NCBI GenBank assembly: GCA_947623455.1
Contig: OX392534.1
Span: 36,585,426-36,649,425 of the forward strand
From: Mimachlamys varia
Taxonomy: Eukaryota; Mollusca; Bivalvia; Pectinida; Pectinidae
DNA: 64,000 bases
Reading direction: 5' to 3'
Part shown: positions 20,290-33,700 of the stretch, in pieces
Numbering within the stretch: the stretch's first letter is position 1
How the letters are laid out: each line of letters opens with the position of its first letter
The notes under the pieces: model-generated
Database searches by the model: none
The model's input: only the letters and a program-made list of their open reading frames with translations
Told to the model about the DNA's origin: nothing
Translations under genes and position numbers: made by a program

Positions 20290-23172
20290 GTATATCTAAC
20301 CTGGACAGGACATGTGGAATGATTGTGGAGACATATAGATATACCGGTGATAATTAGCTGGTATATCTAACCTGGACAGGACATGTGGAATGATTGTGGA
20401 GACATATAGATAAACCAGTCGATAATTAGCTGGTATATCTAACCTGGACAGGACATGTGGAATGATTGTGGAGACATATAGATAAACCAGTCGATAATTA
20501 GCTGGTATATCTAACCTGGACGGGACTTGTGGAATGATTGTGGAGACAGATAGATATATACCAGTGATAATTAGCTGGTATATCTAACCTGGACGGGACT
20601 TGTGGAATGATTGTGGAGACAGACATATATACCAGTGATAATTAGCTGGTATATCTTACCTGGACAGGACATGTGGAATGATTGTGGAGACATATAGATA
20701 AACCAGTCGATAATTAGCTGGTATATCTCACCTGGACAGGACATGTGGAATGATTGTGGAGACAGATAGATATACCAGTGATAATTAGCTGGTATATCTT
20801 ACCTGGACAGGACATGTGGAATGGTTGTGGAGACAGACAGATATACCAGTGATAATTAGCTGGTATATCTAACCTGGACGGGACTTGTGGAATGATTGTG
20901 GAGACAGACAGATATACCAGTGATAATTAGCTGGTATATCTAACCTGGACCGGACTTGTGGGATGATTGTGGAGACAGACAGATATACCAGTGATAATTA
21001 GCTGGTATATCTTACCTGGACAGGACATGTGGAATGGTTGTGGAGGTAGATAAATATACCAGTCGATAATTAGCTGGTATATCTTACCTGGACAGGACAT
21101 GTGGAATGGTTGTGGAGGTAGATAAATATACCAGTGATAATTAGCTGGTATATCTTACCTGGACAGGACATGTGGAATGGTTGTGGAGGTAGATAAATAT
21201 ACCAGTCGATAATTAGCTGGTATATCTTACCTGGACAGGACATGTGGAATGGTTGTGGAGGTAGATAAATATACCAGTCGATAATTAGCTGGTATATCTT
21301 ACCTGGACAGGCCATGTGGAATGGTTGTGGAGGTAGATAAATATACCAGTGATAATTAGCTGGTATATCTTACCTGGACAGGACATGTGGAATGGTTGTG
21401 GAGGTAGATAAATATACCAGTCGATAATTAGCTGGTATATCTTACCTGGACAGGACATGTGGAATGGTTGTGGAGGTAGATAAATATACCAGTCGATAAT
21501 TAGCTGGTATATCTTACCTGGACAGGACATGTGGAATGGTTGTGGAGGTAGATAAATATACCAGTCGATAATTAGCTGGTATATCTTACCTGGACAGGAC
21601 ATGTGGAATGGTTGTGGAGGTAGATAGATACATGTATACCAGTCGATAATTAGCTGGTATATCTTACCTGGACGGGACATGTGGAATGGTTGTGGAGGTA
21701 GATAAATATACCAGTCGATAATTAGCTGGTATATCTTACCTGGACAGGACATGTGGAATGGTTGTGGAGGTAGATAAATATACCAGTCGATAATTAGCTG
21801 GTATATCTTACCTGGACAGGACATGTGGAATGGTTGTGGAGGTAGATAAATATACCAGTCGATAATTAGCTGGTATATCTTACCTGGACAGGACATGTGG
21901 AATGGTTGTGGAGGTAGATAAATATACCAGTCGATAATTAGCTGGTATATCTTACCTGGACAGGACATGTGGAATGGTTGTGGAGGTAGATAAATATACC
22001 AGTCGATAATTAGCTGGTATATCTTACCTGGACAGGACATGTGGAATGGTTGTGGAGGTAGATAAATATACCAGTCGATAATTAGCTGGTATATCTTACC
22101 TGGACAGGACATGTGGAATGGTTGTGGAGGTAGATAAATATACCAGTCGATAATTAGCTGGTATATCTTACCTGGACAGGACATGTGGAATGGTTGTGGA
22201 GGTAGATAGATACATGTATACCAGTCGATAATTAGCTGGTATATCTTACCTGGACGGGACATGTGGAATGGTTGTGGAGGTAGATAAATATACCAGTCGA
22301 TAATTAGCTGGTATATCTTACCTGGACAGGACATGTGGAATGGTTGTGGAGGTAGATAAATATACCAGTCGATAATTAGCTGGTATATCTTACCTGGACA
22401 GGACATGTGGAATGGTTGTGGAGGTAGATAAATATACCAGTCGATAATTAGCTGGTATATCTTACCTGGACAGGACATGTGGAATGATTGTGGAGACATA
22501 TAGATAAACCAGTCGATAATTAGCTGGTATATCTTACCTGGACAGGACATGTGGAATGGTTGTGGAGGTAGATAGATACATGTATACCAGTCGATAATTA
22601 GCTGGTATATCTTACCTGGACGGGACATGTGGAATGGTTGTGGAGGTAGATAAATATACCAGTCGATAATTAGCTGGTATATCTTACCTGGACAGGACAT
22701 GTGGAATGGTTGTGGAGGTAGATAAATATACCAGTCGATAATTAGCTGGTATATCTTACCTGGACAGGACATGTGGAATGGTTGTGGAGGTAGATAAATA
22801 TACCAGTCGATAATTAGCTGGTATATCTTACCTGGACAGGACATGTGGAATGGTTGTGGAGGTAGATAAATATACCAGTCGATAATTAGCTGGTATATCT
22901 TACCTGGACAGGACATGTGGAATGGTTGTGGAGGTAGATAAATATACCAGTGATAATTAGCTGGTATATCTTACCTGGACAGGACATGTGGAATGGTTGT
23001 GGAGGTAGATAAATATACCAGTCGATAATTAGCTGGTATATCTTACCTGGACAGGACTTGTGGAATGGTTGTGGAGGTAGATAAATATACCAGTCGATAA
23101 TTAGCTGGTATATCTTACCTGGACAGGACATGTGGAATGGTTGTGGAGGTAGATAAATATACCAGTCTATAA
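20290..23172. repeat. 72-bp minisatellite array, about 40 units
   Basis: Head-to-tail units contain CCTGGACAGGACATGTGGAA followed by TGRTTGTGGAG, then ATACCAG, a spacer, and CTGGTAT. The last two pair as a hairpin within each unit. Most units are 72 bases; 71-base forms lack one C (CAGTGATAA versus CAGTCGATAA) and a 78-base form has CATGTATACC. The first ten or so units vary (GATTGTGGAGACAGATAG); the remainder are nearly identical (GGTTGTGGAGGTAGATAAAT). The conserved start of the unit equals the end of the last ARH1 coding exon, stop codon included (20187-20217), so the array grew from that gene's end. Confidence 0.97.
21285..22916 (-). other. Repeat-derived open frame, 543 codons, not a credible gene
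   Basis: Because the unit is 72 bases and lacks stops in this minus-strand frame, the array is open for 543 codons of the repeated 24-residue unit CPGKIYQLIIDWYIYLPPQPFHMS, read four residues at a time without variation except in the 78-base units. The 71-base units end it. No promoter, splice structure or domain was seen. Confidence 0.5.
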
Positions 23173-23867
23173 TTTGCTTTCTGTTATCCTTAAAAGTTGT
23201 ACATGTATGTAACTCTCTATCAATCAGCATCCAATAATTACGAATATTACTATTGTTCTTATTAACCCATAACTACAATAGATTTTCATTTAGATATTTG
23301 TGAAGACAGCTCTATAACAACTTGCAGTGATGAGATTTCGGAAATTAACCCAATTTCTGTTATCCCAACCAAATCACTTAAACTTCAATTCTTTTGAAAA
23401 CAGCTGAAATCCAAGTCAGCCTTAAATTAATATTGTTGTTAGGAAAGCATTTCCTTACGAGAGAGATGCTTTTTCTTTCATGGTTTTATGAACAAAACAT
23501 AGAGACTGAAACTGGACTTACTCCAATGTCACTCCTAACTCCATTTTGCACACCATGTAAGCTGTGCCCTGATGACAGTTGCCTATATCATATTTAGCAG
23601 GCCAGAACATGTCAGCAACCACTGCCTGTAGAAGAAAGCTGTAGAAGTACTGATTAGTGATTGGAAACCTGACTTTAACCAGTTGCTCCTCTTCTTTTAG
23701 ATGATAAAGTTATTTTTTAAAGACGGAACCTTGTCACTTTATATACTGTACATCACTTTGATCGTCTTTCGACATCCATTTTCTAAAATATATATAAATA
23801 TATCAAATAAACTTAATTTATTTTACAACAATTATGAACAAGTTATACAGCTTACAAGTCTGTATAT
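23173..23867. other. Intergenic, no recognised gene
   Basis: AT-rich sequence with an AATAAA near 23813 that might serve ARH1 if its 3' UTR spans the minisatellite. No supported exons. Confidence 0.3.
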
Positions 23868-23985
23868 TAATCACTCTTGTTGGCCCAGATTTAGTGCACG
23901 AGGGTCTTATTGTGGGAGGGAACCAGGGTACCCAGAGAAAACAGACGTGGTCAGGCAGGTGACCCCATACCTTTTACTTAGCTTA
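23868..23985 (-). mobile_element. SINE fragment with GGGTACYCNGG core
   Basis: On the minus strand it reads GTATGGGGTCACCTG, then CTGGGTACCCTGGTTC and ACAATAAGACC. This matches the body of the SINE at 45285-45460 and the conserved central domain of metazoan tRNA SINEs. Confidence 0.6.
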
Positions 23986-24344
23986 GCATAAATCATTTTT
24001 ATAGGGGTTTTATTCAGCATAAAATACTCAACATTATAGAAATAATAATATTAGTTTCAATATTCATGCTTTATTATATAATTAAGGTTGTATTCTTGTC
24101 ATGGCTTCTGTTATATAGTCATAATATCCTTTATCTAGAACGATTGTTTTACTTTTTTGTATATCTATCATTTTTTATAGGTTTTTGTTAAGTTTTTAAT
24201 TTATTTTTCCCAACTTTTAATGTTTCAAATATATTTATATACATCTGCAGGATTTATAGTGTATTTATCATAATCATAGTACATTTGTATAACATTTGGA
24301 TCAACAACACTTAGTATGTTTGATATAAAGACAGAAACATATTA

Positions 24345-24520
24345 TCCTTTTTTGGGGGGTTTGAGTTGGCGTATTGGTAATAGCAGCAGTTATCTCTGTC
24401 TAGGCGATTAGTTGCCTTAGATCTCGAGTTTCAGGCCCGGACACGGGTCAAAAAGTATTATCCTCCTTCATCATTTGTGTTTCTGTGTTATTCATCTTAA
24501 TATCAAACATTAGTATTGTT
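24345..24520 (+). mobile_element. tRNA-derived SINE, copy a
   Basis: A-box-like TTGGCGTATTGGTAATAGC and B-box-like GAGTTTCAGGCCC precede a body with CATTTGTGTTTCTGTGTTAT. It is the same family as the next copy 350 bases on. Confidence 0.6.
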
Positions 24521-24689
24521 GACTCGAAGGTTAAAATGTGAATTTCCTGTCGTATGCATTATTTGTATAATTTGTATCTATGTACCATACATTGTAATCC
24601 AGGTATTCACATCATCTTGAATCTTGAATAGACGATTTGCCACTATGATGATGTCAGTATACCGGACCGTATCATTACGGCATCGAAAC

Positions 24690-24870
24690 ATTCTTTTTTG
24701 GTGGGGGGGGGGGGTCAAACTGCCGCACTGGTAGTGGCCGCAGGTATTTAATAATTGGCTTGGCGATTTAGTGCCATAGATTATTGTGAGTTCGAGGCCC
24801 GGACAGGGCACGAGTCCAAATATGTCTTCCTTTGTCATTTGTATTTGTGTGTTATTCATAATCATATGAT
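24690..24870 (+). mobile_element. tRNA-derived SINE, copy b
   Basis: It follows a run of twelve G (24703-24714). A-box-like GCCGCACTGGTAGTGGC and B-box GAGTTCGAGGCCC are followed by the same body as copy a. Confidence 0.6.
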
Positions 24871-25726
24871 GTAGATACGGGATGTGAAATAAAAATGTGG
24901 TAGATGAAAAATATATGCAAGTATTAACGAAAAATATATTTAGCATTGGGGATAATTATGTCCTCAATACTGCCATTTTGTCATGTCCTGTGTCTTATAT
25001 CATAATGAATGCCTTTATTTTGACGTCACAATAAATACTATTCAATACGGGACTGCCGCAATATAAATACATTTCTAGATGTAAGAAAATGAGTTTGATA
25101 CAGTACTTGATATGTACAATATTATGCTGTACAATTGCATTCTCTAATAAAGAAAAACTTTTGCAGTTCATTGTGACACTGGCACTTTTTACAATCAATC
25201 AGCGAGTCTTGCCGATGATCAACTAATATTTACATATATATTAACTTTTAAAAGTATTTGATTGTATTTTACATGTAATATATAATATTAAATCTCATTA
25301 TACAGTGAACTGTATTTGAGTTATCATTTAACATGTTGTAAACTGTACGATTTTCTGATTGTGAACTTTCCCTTTCTTGAAAGTAGCATCCCTGCTTCTG
25401 CAACCTATGGTTTTTTACATGTTGCAGTTGATTCATTATTCTAGCGCTTGCTATGAATATCGAGATTTTCGTGAGAGATGTCAGCTGCTGATGAACAAAC
25501 ATACTGACGAAAGGATTCGAGAGATACAGGTTGATGAAGACTATTATTAATGATATATGTTGAGTTACGCAGCGTAGAACGTTTTCAGGTTTTTTTGAAA
25601 AGGCATACTTTATGGATAATTTGAAAAGCATAAATATCATTTATCTTTTTGTGTATTGGTTTTACACGGACTTCGATAGCATTCCCATTCCATGGTTTCA
25701 CAAAGCTGCTGGCTCCACTACTATGT

Positions 25727-26124
25727 CACAGGCACTTGTGACCAGAAGAATAACTATCTATATATAGATAATATAGCGAAATATGAACAATTAAAAAATA
25801 TATAAAAAGATTTTTTTTCTTTTTAAGTAATATATTAATCATCTAAATATTCAATGAAAATTATTGCCAAATTTCAGCTTGATACGTCAAGCGATTAAAT
25901 TTCTTTTTCAGTGTCGGTAGTCGATTTTTTTGTTAAATTTAACCGCTTATTGTATCAAGCTGAAATTTGGCAGTTATTTTCATTATGGAGTTAGATGATT
26001 AATCACATAAAAAGAAAAATGGAAACTTTTTTTTAATATTTTTTTTTTTCAATTATTCATGTTTTGCTATATAAGCTCTATATATATATATAGATGGTTA
26101 ATCTCCTGACCACAAGTGCCTGTG
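25727..26124. mobile_element. 400-bp fold-back element
   Basis: It starts CACAGGCACTTGTGACCAG and ends TGACCACAAGTGCCTGTG. Arms of about 175-190 bases pair throughout (GCTTGATACGTCAAGCG versus TGTATCAAGC; CTATATATAGAT near both ends). The outer 70 bases recur alone at 49987-50055. Confidence 0.8.
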
Positions 26125-27690
26125 CACTGCGTCTGATAATACATTGTAAGCCTGATGAAAACCTGTAATGGCCGGTCTATTTGTGCTAAAATAAGATTAT
26201 GTTCCTAATTTTGCAGCGTGTGGCAGTCATGGTGCTTCTCTAAAAATGTAGCTGAGTATTCATTTCAAGTTTGATGTTTCGATTTGTTTTACCATATATA
26301 GTATAGTCTCGAAGTATAACTTGAGTTTGATTATGATAGTTAAAACAGGCTCATGATCAAGAGACGTCAAAAACCAGTTCAGTCATTCATGTCCATCGGT
26401 ACAAATACAATGTAACAAGAAGTCACCAAAACTACATATATAGCTTTAACACGCAAAACTGCACACCCCGAAATACTCATAAATTTACGTATACATGTAT
26501 GAGGTCTTAATAAGTTCGCCACATTGTAAATTTGCGAATCTGTAACTCGGTTCCTGTCAAAAACTTTCTCGTCGTGTAAAACCTCCAAAATTGTTGAAGC
26601 AAGGATCGACAAGCATGTAGATGGCTCATCTAATTATACATGGTTGGAGTAACGCCAAAATACAAGGACATGATCATAATAATTTGTAAGAGCTATTTGG
26701 GCTAAACTAAATGAAGATTTTAGAGTAATAATACACTTTATTGAGGGGCGGAGGGTGTAAAATTATTCTAAAACCATAAATTTATGTGCGAAACTCTAGC
26801 TGTTGTAAAATTTGCAGACACCTCTGCCATGAAAGTGATGCCATATTTTTGTCAATTGTTACCGTTATGTGACGAGGAGATTCTTTTGATGTACATCATA
26901 GGGTCGAACCAGCCTTTTTGTCTCATCAACTAGGTGGCGTACACGGAGCCTTCAGCTTTGCCATGACATGTGAAGGTGAACGTATAAGTATAGTAACCCT
27001 AGGCCTGGATATCGAAGATGACTGGACCCGTCTCTAGACGACTAGGCCTATACAGATATTGAATTATTCAGAAAAAAAAATGTCAAATAATTTTGATCAC
27101 TTGGATATGGGATACTTGATCCTAAGTTTGAAACGAAGAATAAAAAGCTAGTTGTAATATTCAGAAAAGAACAAATCTGCATAAAAAAACTTATAGTAGA
27201 GGCTGACCACAGGGGCTCGGTTTTGGGATTTTTGAGCGATATATGACGTAAATCCAATTTCACTCTATAATAAAGGCATGCACACAAGTAAATAATACAA
27301 ACACTTTTTATCTGCTGTTTATACACATTATTAAATCTTATAAAAAATTGGGGTATCGAGGTATTGAAAGTTTTAATTTTTAGCCCTGTGGGGCTGACCA
27401 GTAGCCAGTCTACTAGCCTACAGAGGTACAGAAACACTAACTTTCTCAATCAATTACACACATTAGTGCGACACATGCAAAATAACAGGTGACACAGACA
27501 ACCTATCTGTACGTGTTCTTCCCGTTCTAAACATTCGTTGTTGGTATTATTTTTTTTTTCATTCATCGATGAAGTCAAAGTTCCAAGAGTTATCCCCCTT
27601 TGCACACACAATAACTTCTCTATTCTAGATCTAGAGCTATTTATAGCAGCTGTGTCACACACATACATGCACATGTAGGAATATTATAAT
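26125..27690. other. Intergenic, no recognised gene
   Basis: Several open frames of 70-130 codons occur on the minus strand, but none has splice support, domain-like composition or a recognisable motif. The region includes the promoter of ARH gene 2. Confidence 0.35.
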
Positions 27691-27712
27691 TATTATAATT
27701 AGGTAAACAAGC

Positions 27713-27742
27713 ATGGCTGACATCGAATACGAAGAGGAGTAG
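27713..27742 (+). other. Upstream open reading frame in the ARH2 leader
   Basis: ATGGCTGAC opens a 9-codon acidic frame (MADIEYEEE) ending at TAG, 45 bases before the predicted main ATG at 27788. Confidence 0.35.
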
Positions 27743-27787
27743 GTGAGATGATTGAAGCCCACAAGGAGAAGATGAGATTGTTTGATC

Positions 27788-30700
27788 ATGGCATCACCAG
27801 ATAATCAGGTAATAACCGTATTCCACGGCCCGCTTGTAAATACTGTACACGCGTACAATGTACGGTTACCCGATGCCTGTCAAAAGTTCCTTGGTGGAAT
27901 GTCGTGCATCACATATATGTATCATCACTTTTCACTTTTACCCACAGACACTTATTGTTACAGTCAATTATCCAGATATCGCCAAGGGTCGACCGCACAA
28001 AACATACAGAGAAGCAGAGATTCAGTTTGATATGAAATTGAACCGGTGACCCAGATACTGAAAAATGAAGATGTGTATATATGTATTATTGATGGTAACA
28101 GGTGCCTGTGCCTTCACCCTCCCTTTTGGAACGTCATTTCTCAAATCTACTCTATAGAACTTTATAGCTGAAATGTCGTATCGTTAGGATTTCCAAGATT
28201 TATTAACTCATAATCATATGTTTTGCTGCTGATCAAAGTGATATGTAATAGGACGAGGAAAAGTGATAAAGATAGTGCCGTCGCTGGGGCTCGAACCCGC
28301 GACCCTTGGCTCTCCGGCCCAATGCTCTACCGACTGAGCTAAAGGGAAATTCCCTACAGCTCACGCTTGTAAGGCAACCTGATTAATGCACATCTTTTAC
28401 ACTATTCCCCCCTTTTTCTAAATCCCCAACCCAGGTTCTTTGACTCCCCACCAAGGTGATCTCCACCTTGAAACGGGGAGGGTCATCGGCACCAGTTTAT
28501 AAAAGGAAGAGGAAAAGTGATAAAGATAGTGCCGTCGCTTGGGCTCGAACCCGCGACCCTTGGCTCTCCGGCCCAAGGCTCTACCGACTGAGCTACAGGG
28601 AAATTCCCTACAGCTCACGCTTGTAAGGCAACCTAATCAATGCACATCTTTTACAGATATATATAAACACGCATACATTTTGTTTTTAATACCAAATTGC
28701 CATATAACGTCCTGTTAACAGCCAGGGACATTTTTAAAAGGACGTGTCAGGTTTTGGAGTTGGATGAAAGCCGGAGTACCCGGAGAAAAACCACTGACCT
28801 ACGGTCAGTACCTGGCTACTGCCCCACGTGGGATTCCAACTCGCAACCCAGAGGGGGAGGGCTAGAGGCAGAATGTTGGAACACCTAAACCGCTCGGCCA
28901 CCGCGGCCCTTGAACTTTGTCCAACTCTTTCATAACTTCAGAACGTATACTCGCATTTATTCTTTTATTGGTGTTTATATGCATGACTCCTTCTATACCG
29001 CCAGGATTCGTCTCACTGACGGCTCACGCACTATATATTCACTATACATGCACAGCTAGATATATAACGATAAACAAGCAACATATGATAGGTTTTGGTG
29101 GTAGAAAGCTTTTCTGACTTGGTTTGGCTATCGATTTTGTATAAACTATTCTTGATGCTGATTATTATCCAGCTGTGTTTTGTTTGTCCTTTCATTGTGA
29201 ACTGACTTGCAACATGTAAATGTTTATTACAGACTGAACCAGATTCAGAATTCGAAAAACAAAACACTGAAAATGGTTCGGTAGCATCAGCTGAAGGGGG
29301 TGCCACATCATCGCCAGTACACGATGTCAAATCCTCAGGAGGTGATGACGTCACAGTAAAATCCGAAGATGTCGCTTCGTCACATTCAACAGAAAACTCC
29401 ACGACTCCACCAGATAATGGAATGAAATCATCACCAGCAGACGATGTGAAACCTGCATCGCCAGCAGACCTTGCCAGAGATACACCGATAGAGGGCACCA
29501 AAGGTAAATCGGTTGGTGGCGCCACAGATTCACCAGCAGGTGGCGATAGACAGAAAGATGGCGCCATTTTGTCAACAGAAGAAGGTACCACAGATGCACC
29601 AGTTGGTTGCATCAAGCCATTGAATGTAAATAGTGATACTTTACAGAGAATTCTAGGAACAATCTTTGGACAATGTACTGGAGATGCTATAGGATTACTG
29701 ACCGAGTTTATGACAAAGGAGGAATGTAAAGAGGTAAGGTTAGCTTTCAGCCAAAGGAGCAATAACTTTCTATGATCTTGTTATGGACTTCTTTTGTTGT
29801 ATTCGGAATACGAATTAACACTTTTGATACAAACAAACTCCCTTGATTATGCGATATACATGTATTTTACTTTTGAAGAATTAAAATCAATGATCGATGA
29901 GAAATTATTTAATTATTGCCCAACAGCCTGGCAGTTACCGGTATAACATTTTTTTCTTTAAGTACTTATATACATATAGGCGCGTTACTAAGCTCGTTTC
30001 GGAATTCATTTAGCCAAAATAATTTTTTCATAACTGAGAACAACAAGGTAGTAATAAGTGACCAATACTTGAATCAGTAAGTAGGTTTTAGGGCTGATTT
30101 AGTCAATTCCATATGCCATTTTGAACGCATGTCTTTGTGATAAACGTAGTTTGAAAATCTATAGCCTTTTAATTTCAAGAAAATAAAGTCTGTATTGTAT
30201 GAGATTTTGTTGGCCACCTATATTTATGGTTATACAAGGGATGTAGTGAATGTCTTTCATAAAAGCAATTTAGTTTTAACAAGTAGAATGATCACTTCGT
30301 ACATGACTCGGAGATTCATTTGGCGTGACGTATATTTTGTTCTTGACTCAGCACTACAAGGCAGTAAGGAAAGAACTAGAATATTCCCACAAGATTGTAG
30401 ACTACCATCGTATAAACTGGACATCCGGGGACTGGACCGACGATTCCGACCAGATGATTCTCATACTTCTATCAATCATCGAAAATAACGGCAAGGTAAA
30501 ACAGGTCTTGCATTTAAATGGGTCATAACACCATCCCCTCTTACACAAATACGGTATTTCTGTGATTGACACATATAAATGAAGCTTCCAAATATTTGGA
30601 ATCTTATATGAATCCTTTCTATGATATGGTTTATCCACAAGGTCAAAAATTATCTTAAACATTGCTTCATTGTAGAAGACACCGTTGAAAAGCTTCTTGA

Positions 30701-33700
30701 GTGCGTCTGGATGTAATCCTTTCCACTTCCGGTTGTATCTAGAGCGGTTTGAGTAGACATGCGCAATCTGTGTTTTAAAAAATGTCTGAAAATTTTATTA
30801 TTTTATGTAGTTATTAGTATTGTATAGAATAAAATTATCAAATTGAACTGATTGTTTCTTCATCAGGCGAATCCATTTGATTTTGCAAGACGGATAAAGC
30901 ACTGGGGCCGGAATGGGTTTCCTGAGTTGGGCGATCGTGTTGGAATGGGACAAGGGATGACAACTCATTCTGTAATCAACAAGCGAGATTATCTTGATGA
31001 TCCATTTGACGTGAGTGTTTATGTAAATGTTCAACTTAAACCTTTTTATTTGTATGCAACTATTTAGGTACATACGTATTAAGGCTTGGCTGTAGTGTTT
31101 GATTTCTTCATTATTTAGCCTGCTGTTATCTTAGACGCAACCTTAAAAATATTGTGTTTTATAAAACATTTTTTTATTAGTTATCATTGTAAGAAATCAC
31201 GAAAAACAATTTAAATTATTCTTGATGATTGCATTTTTTCATGCTCTGGAAATATGATATAAGGTGATTCAATCTAGAATCAATATGCAATACATATCAT
31301 ATGCAATCGGTTAATCTAATTAATTGTTACGCATTTTCACAACTTGATCATAAGGACCGTCGGTGGCTTAAATATCTCCGGTAGTTTCGACTTTCCACCA
31401 CAAAACCTGGCACATTCTTACAAGGCAATAGCTTTTAAGTTAAAGGACGTACTAAACAACAGACACACATCAGTATAGAATCAAAATGCCATACATGTGT
31501 ACCATGATTATGCTATATATGAGATATAATAATTGAGCAACAAACATCTTCTATGACAGGCAGCCTTACGGGTTTGGACAGCTCGTGGAAAAGACGTAGC
31601 TGCGAACGGTGCCGTGATGCGGACAAGTATCCTGGGGGTCCACATGTATGCTGATATAGACGTTGTGGTACAGAACGCCATTGCCATCACTAGGACTACT
31701 CACGCCGACCCAAGGTATTGATTACATAAGTTGGATACCCCGAAGCCTCGGAAATGGTTTTTTGTATCGATACAAAAGTGTATCTATAACATTGATTAGT
31801 TTTGTTTTATAATTCTAATTGTGAATAGCTTCCAAATATTACTCTTCGCAAACAAGTATTTTGATTCCCGATGCGACATATGTAAGACTTGAATTTAACA
31901 TTCAAGCATTTAGCATTTGCTTCTGGTATATAAAACCTGCCCTGCCATGTTGTCAATAGTAGGATAGAAAGGCTGGTATCATGAACTTGTTATAGATTAA
32001 ACGTCTCGAAATCACTTATCTTATGAGAGGTCTTGGTTGTACATTCTAAAAAAAAGTAACAGGTATAAATCGAAATTGAAGGCATAAATTGATCTTCGCA
32101 TCTCATAAGTGAAAAGAAATCGAAAACAACTACACTTAGATATAGATTGTGTCAATTGAAAATATTCTTTAACGTTTAAGTGGCAAATTGTCCAGCAGTG
32201 TGACTCAAAATGTCTCTTTCGTAATGTATTGATATTTGGCTTAACTGAACAAAACACATGAAATACGATCAAAACGGAACCAATCTAATTAAAACCAGAT
32301 CTGAATTCCACTCGGAGTGTACCTGTACTGCATGGAATGGCATTCAGATCTGGTTTTAATCAGATTAAAACAGGAACGTATTGGCAGCTGATTTCATCAC
32401 CGCAGTTTTTACGCTAAGGCGGTATCCGCCGATTGCGAAAGCATATTGCTAGGCCCTACTAGTATTTGCTCTTTCGTAAGATCTTCCTTTCTCTCTACGG
32501 GCGGATCCAGAATTTTTCAGGGGGGTGTCACTATTTCATATTTCAAGTTAATTTTGCAGTCTTACCGGTAACCACATCATGTTGTTTTAAAAATTAATTT
32601 GTTCAAATACAATATCAGAGAAATATATACAATTTATAATACATAGTGTTAAAAACGTCTCTGACAATGTGCAGTTAATTTTGGAATTAAAATTATAAAG
32701 TTGCACTAGTGATGACCACTAGTACTGCAAATATATAAAATGTAATTAGATAAAATGCTGATTTACATACATGTTTTAATGTGCCAATGACCTTTTCCTG
32801 ACGTGACTTTCTCACAATGACTATTGTCACAACTATAGAAACGGACAATAAATACCTATACAGGGAAGAAATGCATGATGAAATTCAATTTCTGATAGAA
32901 TGTGATTTTTGTTCTGGTCTTATAAATACTTTTTTTATTCATAAAGAAACGGAAGCAGAATTCCAAACTTTTAACGTTTTACTAAATACAAACTAAAAAT
33001 AAATTGATATTTCTTATGAAAGTAGACAGTTTATAGAAAGAAGTCTATAAAACATTTTGTTTTATGTATCAAAGAAGACAAAAATATTTATCAAATGTAA
33101 TCTAATTACTCAAGGAAAACTCTGATAGGGTCTCATTAGCCAAATATGGCTAGACACTAATGGATGTTTTTTTATGTTTGAACAAATTTATGTTTGTACT
33201 GTACATGTATGCGATACTTTAATAAGCTTATCTGTATCAGATAATTACTAAGCACTAAACAATGTCAAATGTCCAAGTTCCACAGGAAGAGACGAGGCTT
33301 CTACACTTTTCTGACCTGTAGTCATTCTTGTAAACATTGTCATGGTTCAATGACCATGTTAATTGATGCTGGGGTGGAGACATAAATTAATTGATGCTGG
33401 ATTGAAGATATCAATTAGTGTCAATTATATAGTCAGTACAGAATTTAAAAACCTTTTGGAGTTGGGTGGCAGGGTGTGTGGCTTGGATTGATAAGTCCAA
33501 GTAAAAATGTGCGCAAGTGGATTCAGTGTGCACATGTACATACACTGAACAGTGCTGGGGGGGTGTCACAAGATCAATGTGGTCTTATATTTCACTACTA
33601 AATAAAATCCTGGTCAAGGACAGGGGGGTGTCACGTGCGCCCAGTGACACCCCCCTGGATCCGCCACTGATAACCGGTGTTAATCTTACATTAATTTCGT

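Noticed and set aside
20290..23172. CRISPR-like array
   Set aside because: The repeats are continuous 72-bp tandem units without unique spacers, in an intron-containing eukaryotic region.
25269..25640. 123-codon minus-strand frame
   Set aside because: Low-complexity composition, no recognisable motif and no splice-linked partner.
28277..28360. Possible tRNA gene on the minus strand
   Set aside because: A and B boxes are good, but the acceptor ends do not pair, base 33 is wrong, and two copies occur inside a longer repeated unit, so it is a SINE head.
29031..29762. 243-codon minus-strand frame
   Set aside because: Antisense to ARH2 exon 2; its composition comes from the repetitive linker coding sequence on the plus strand.
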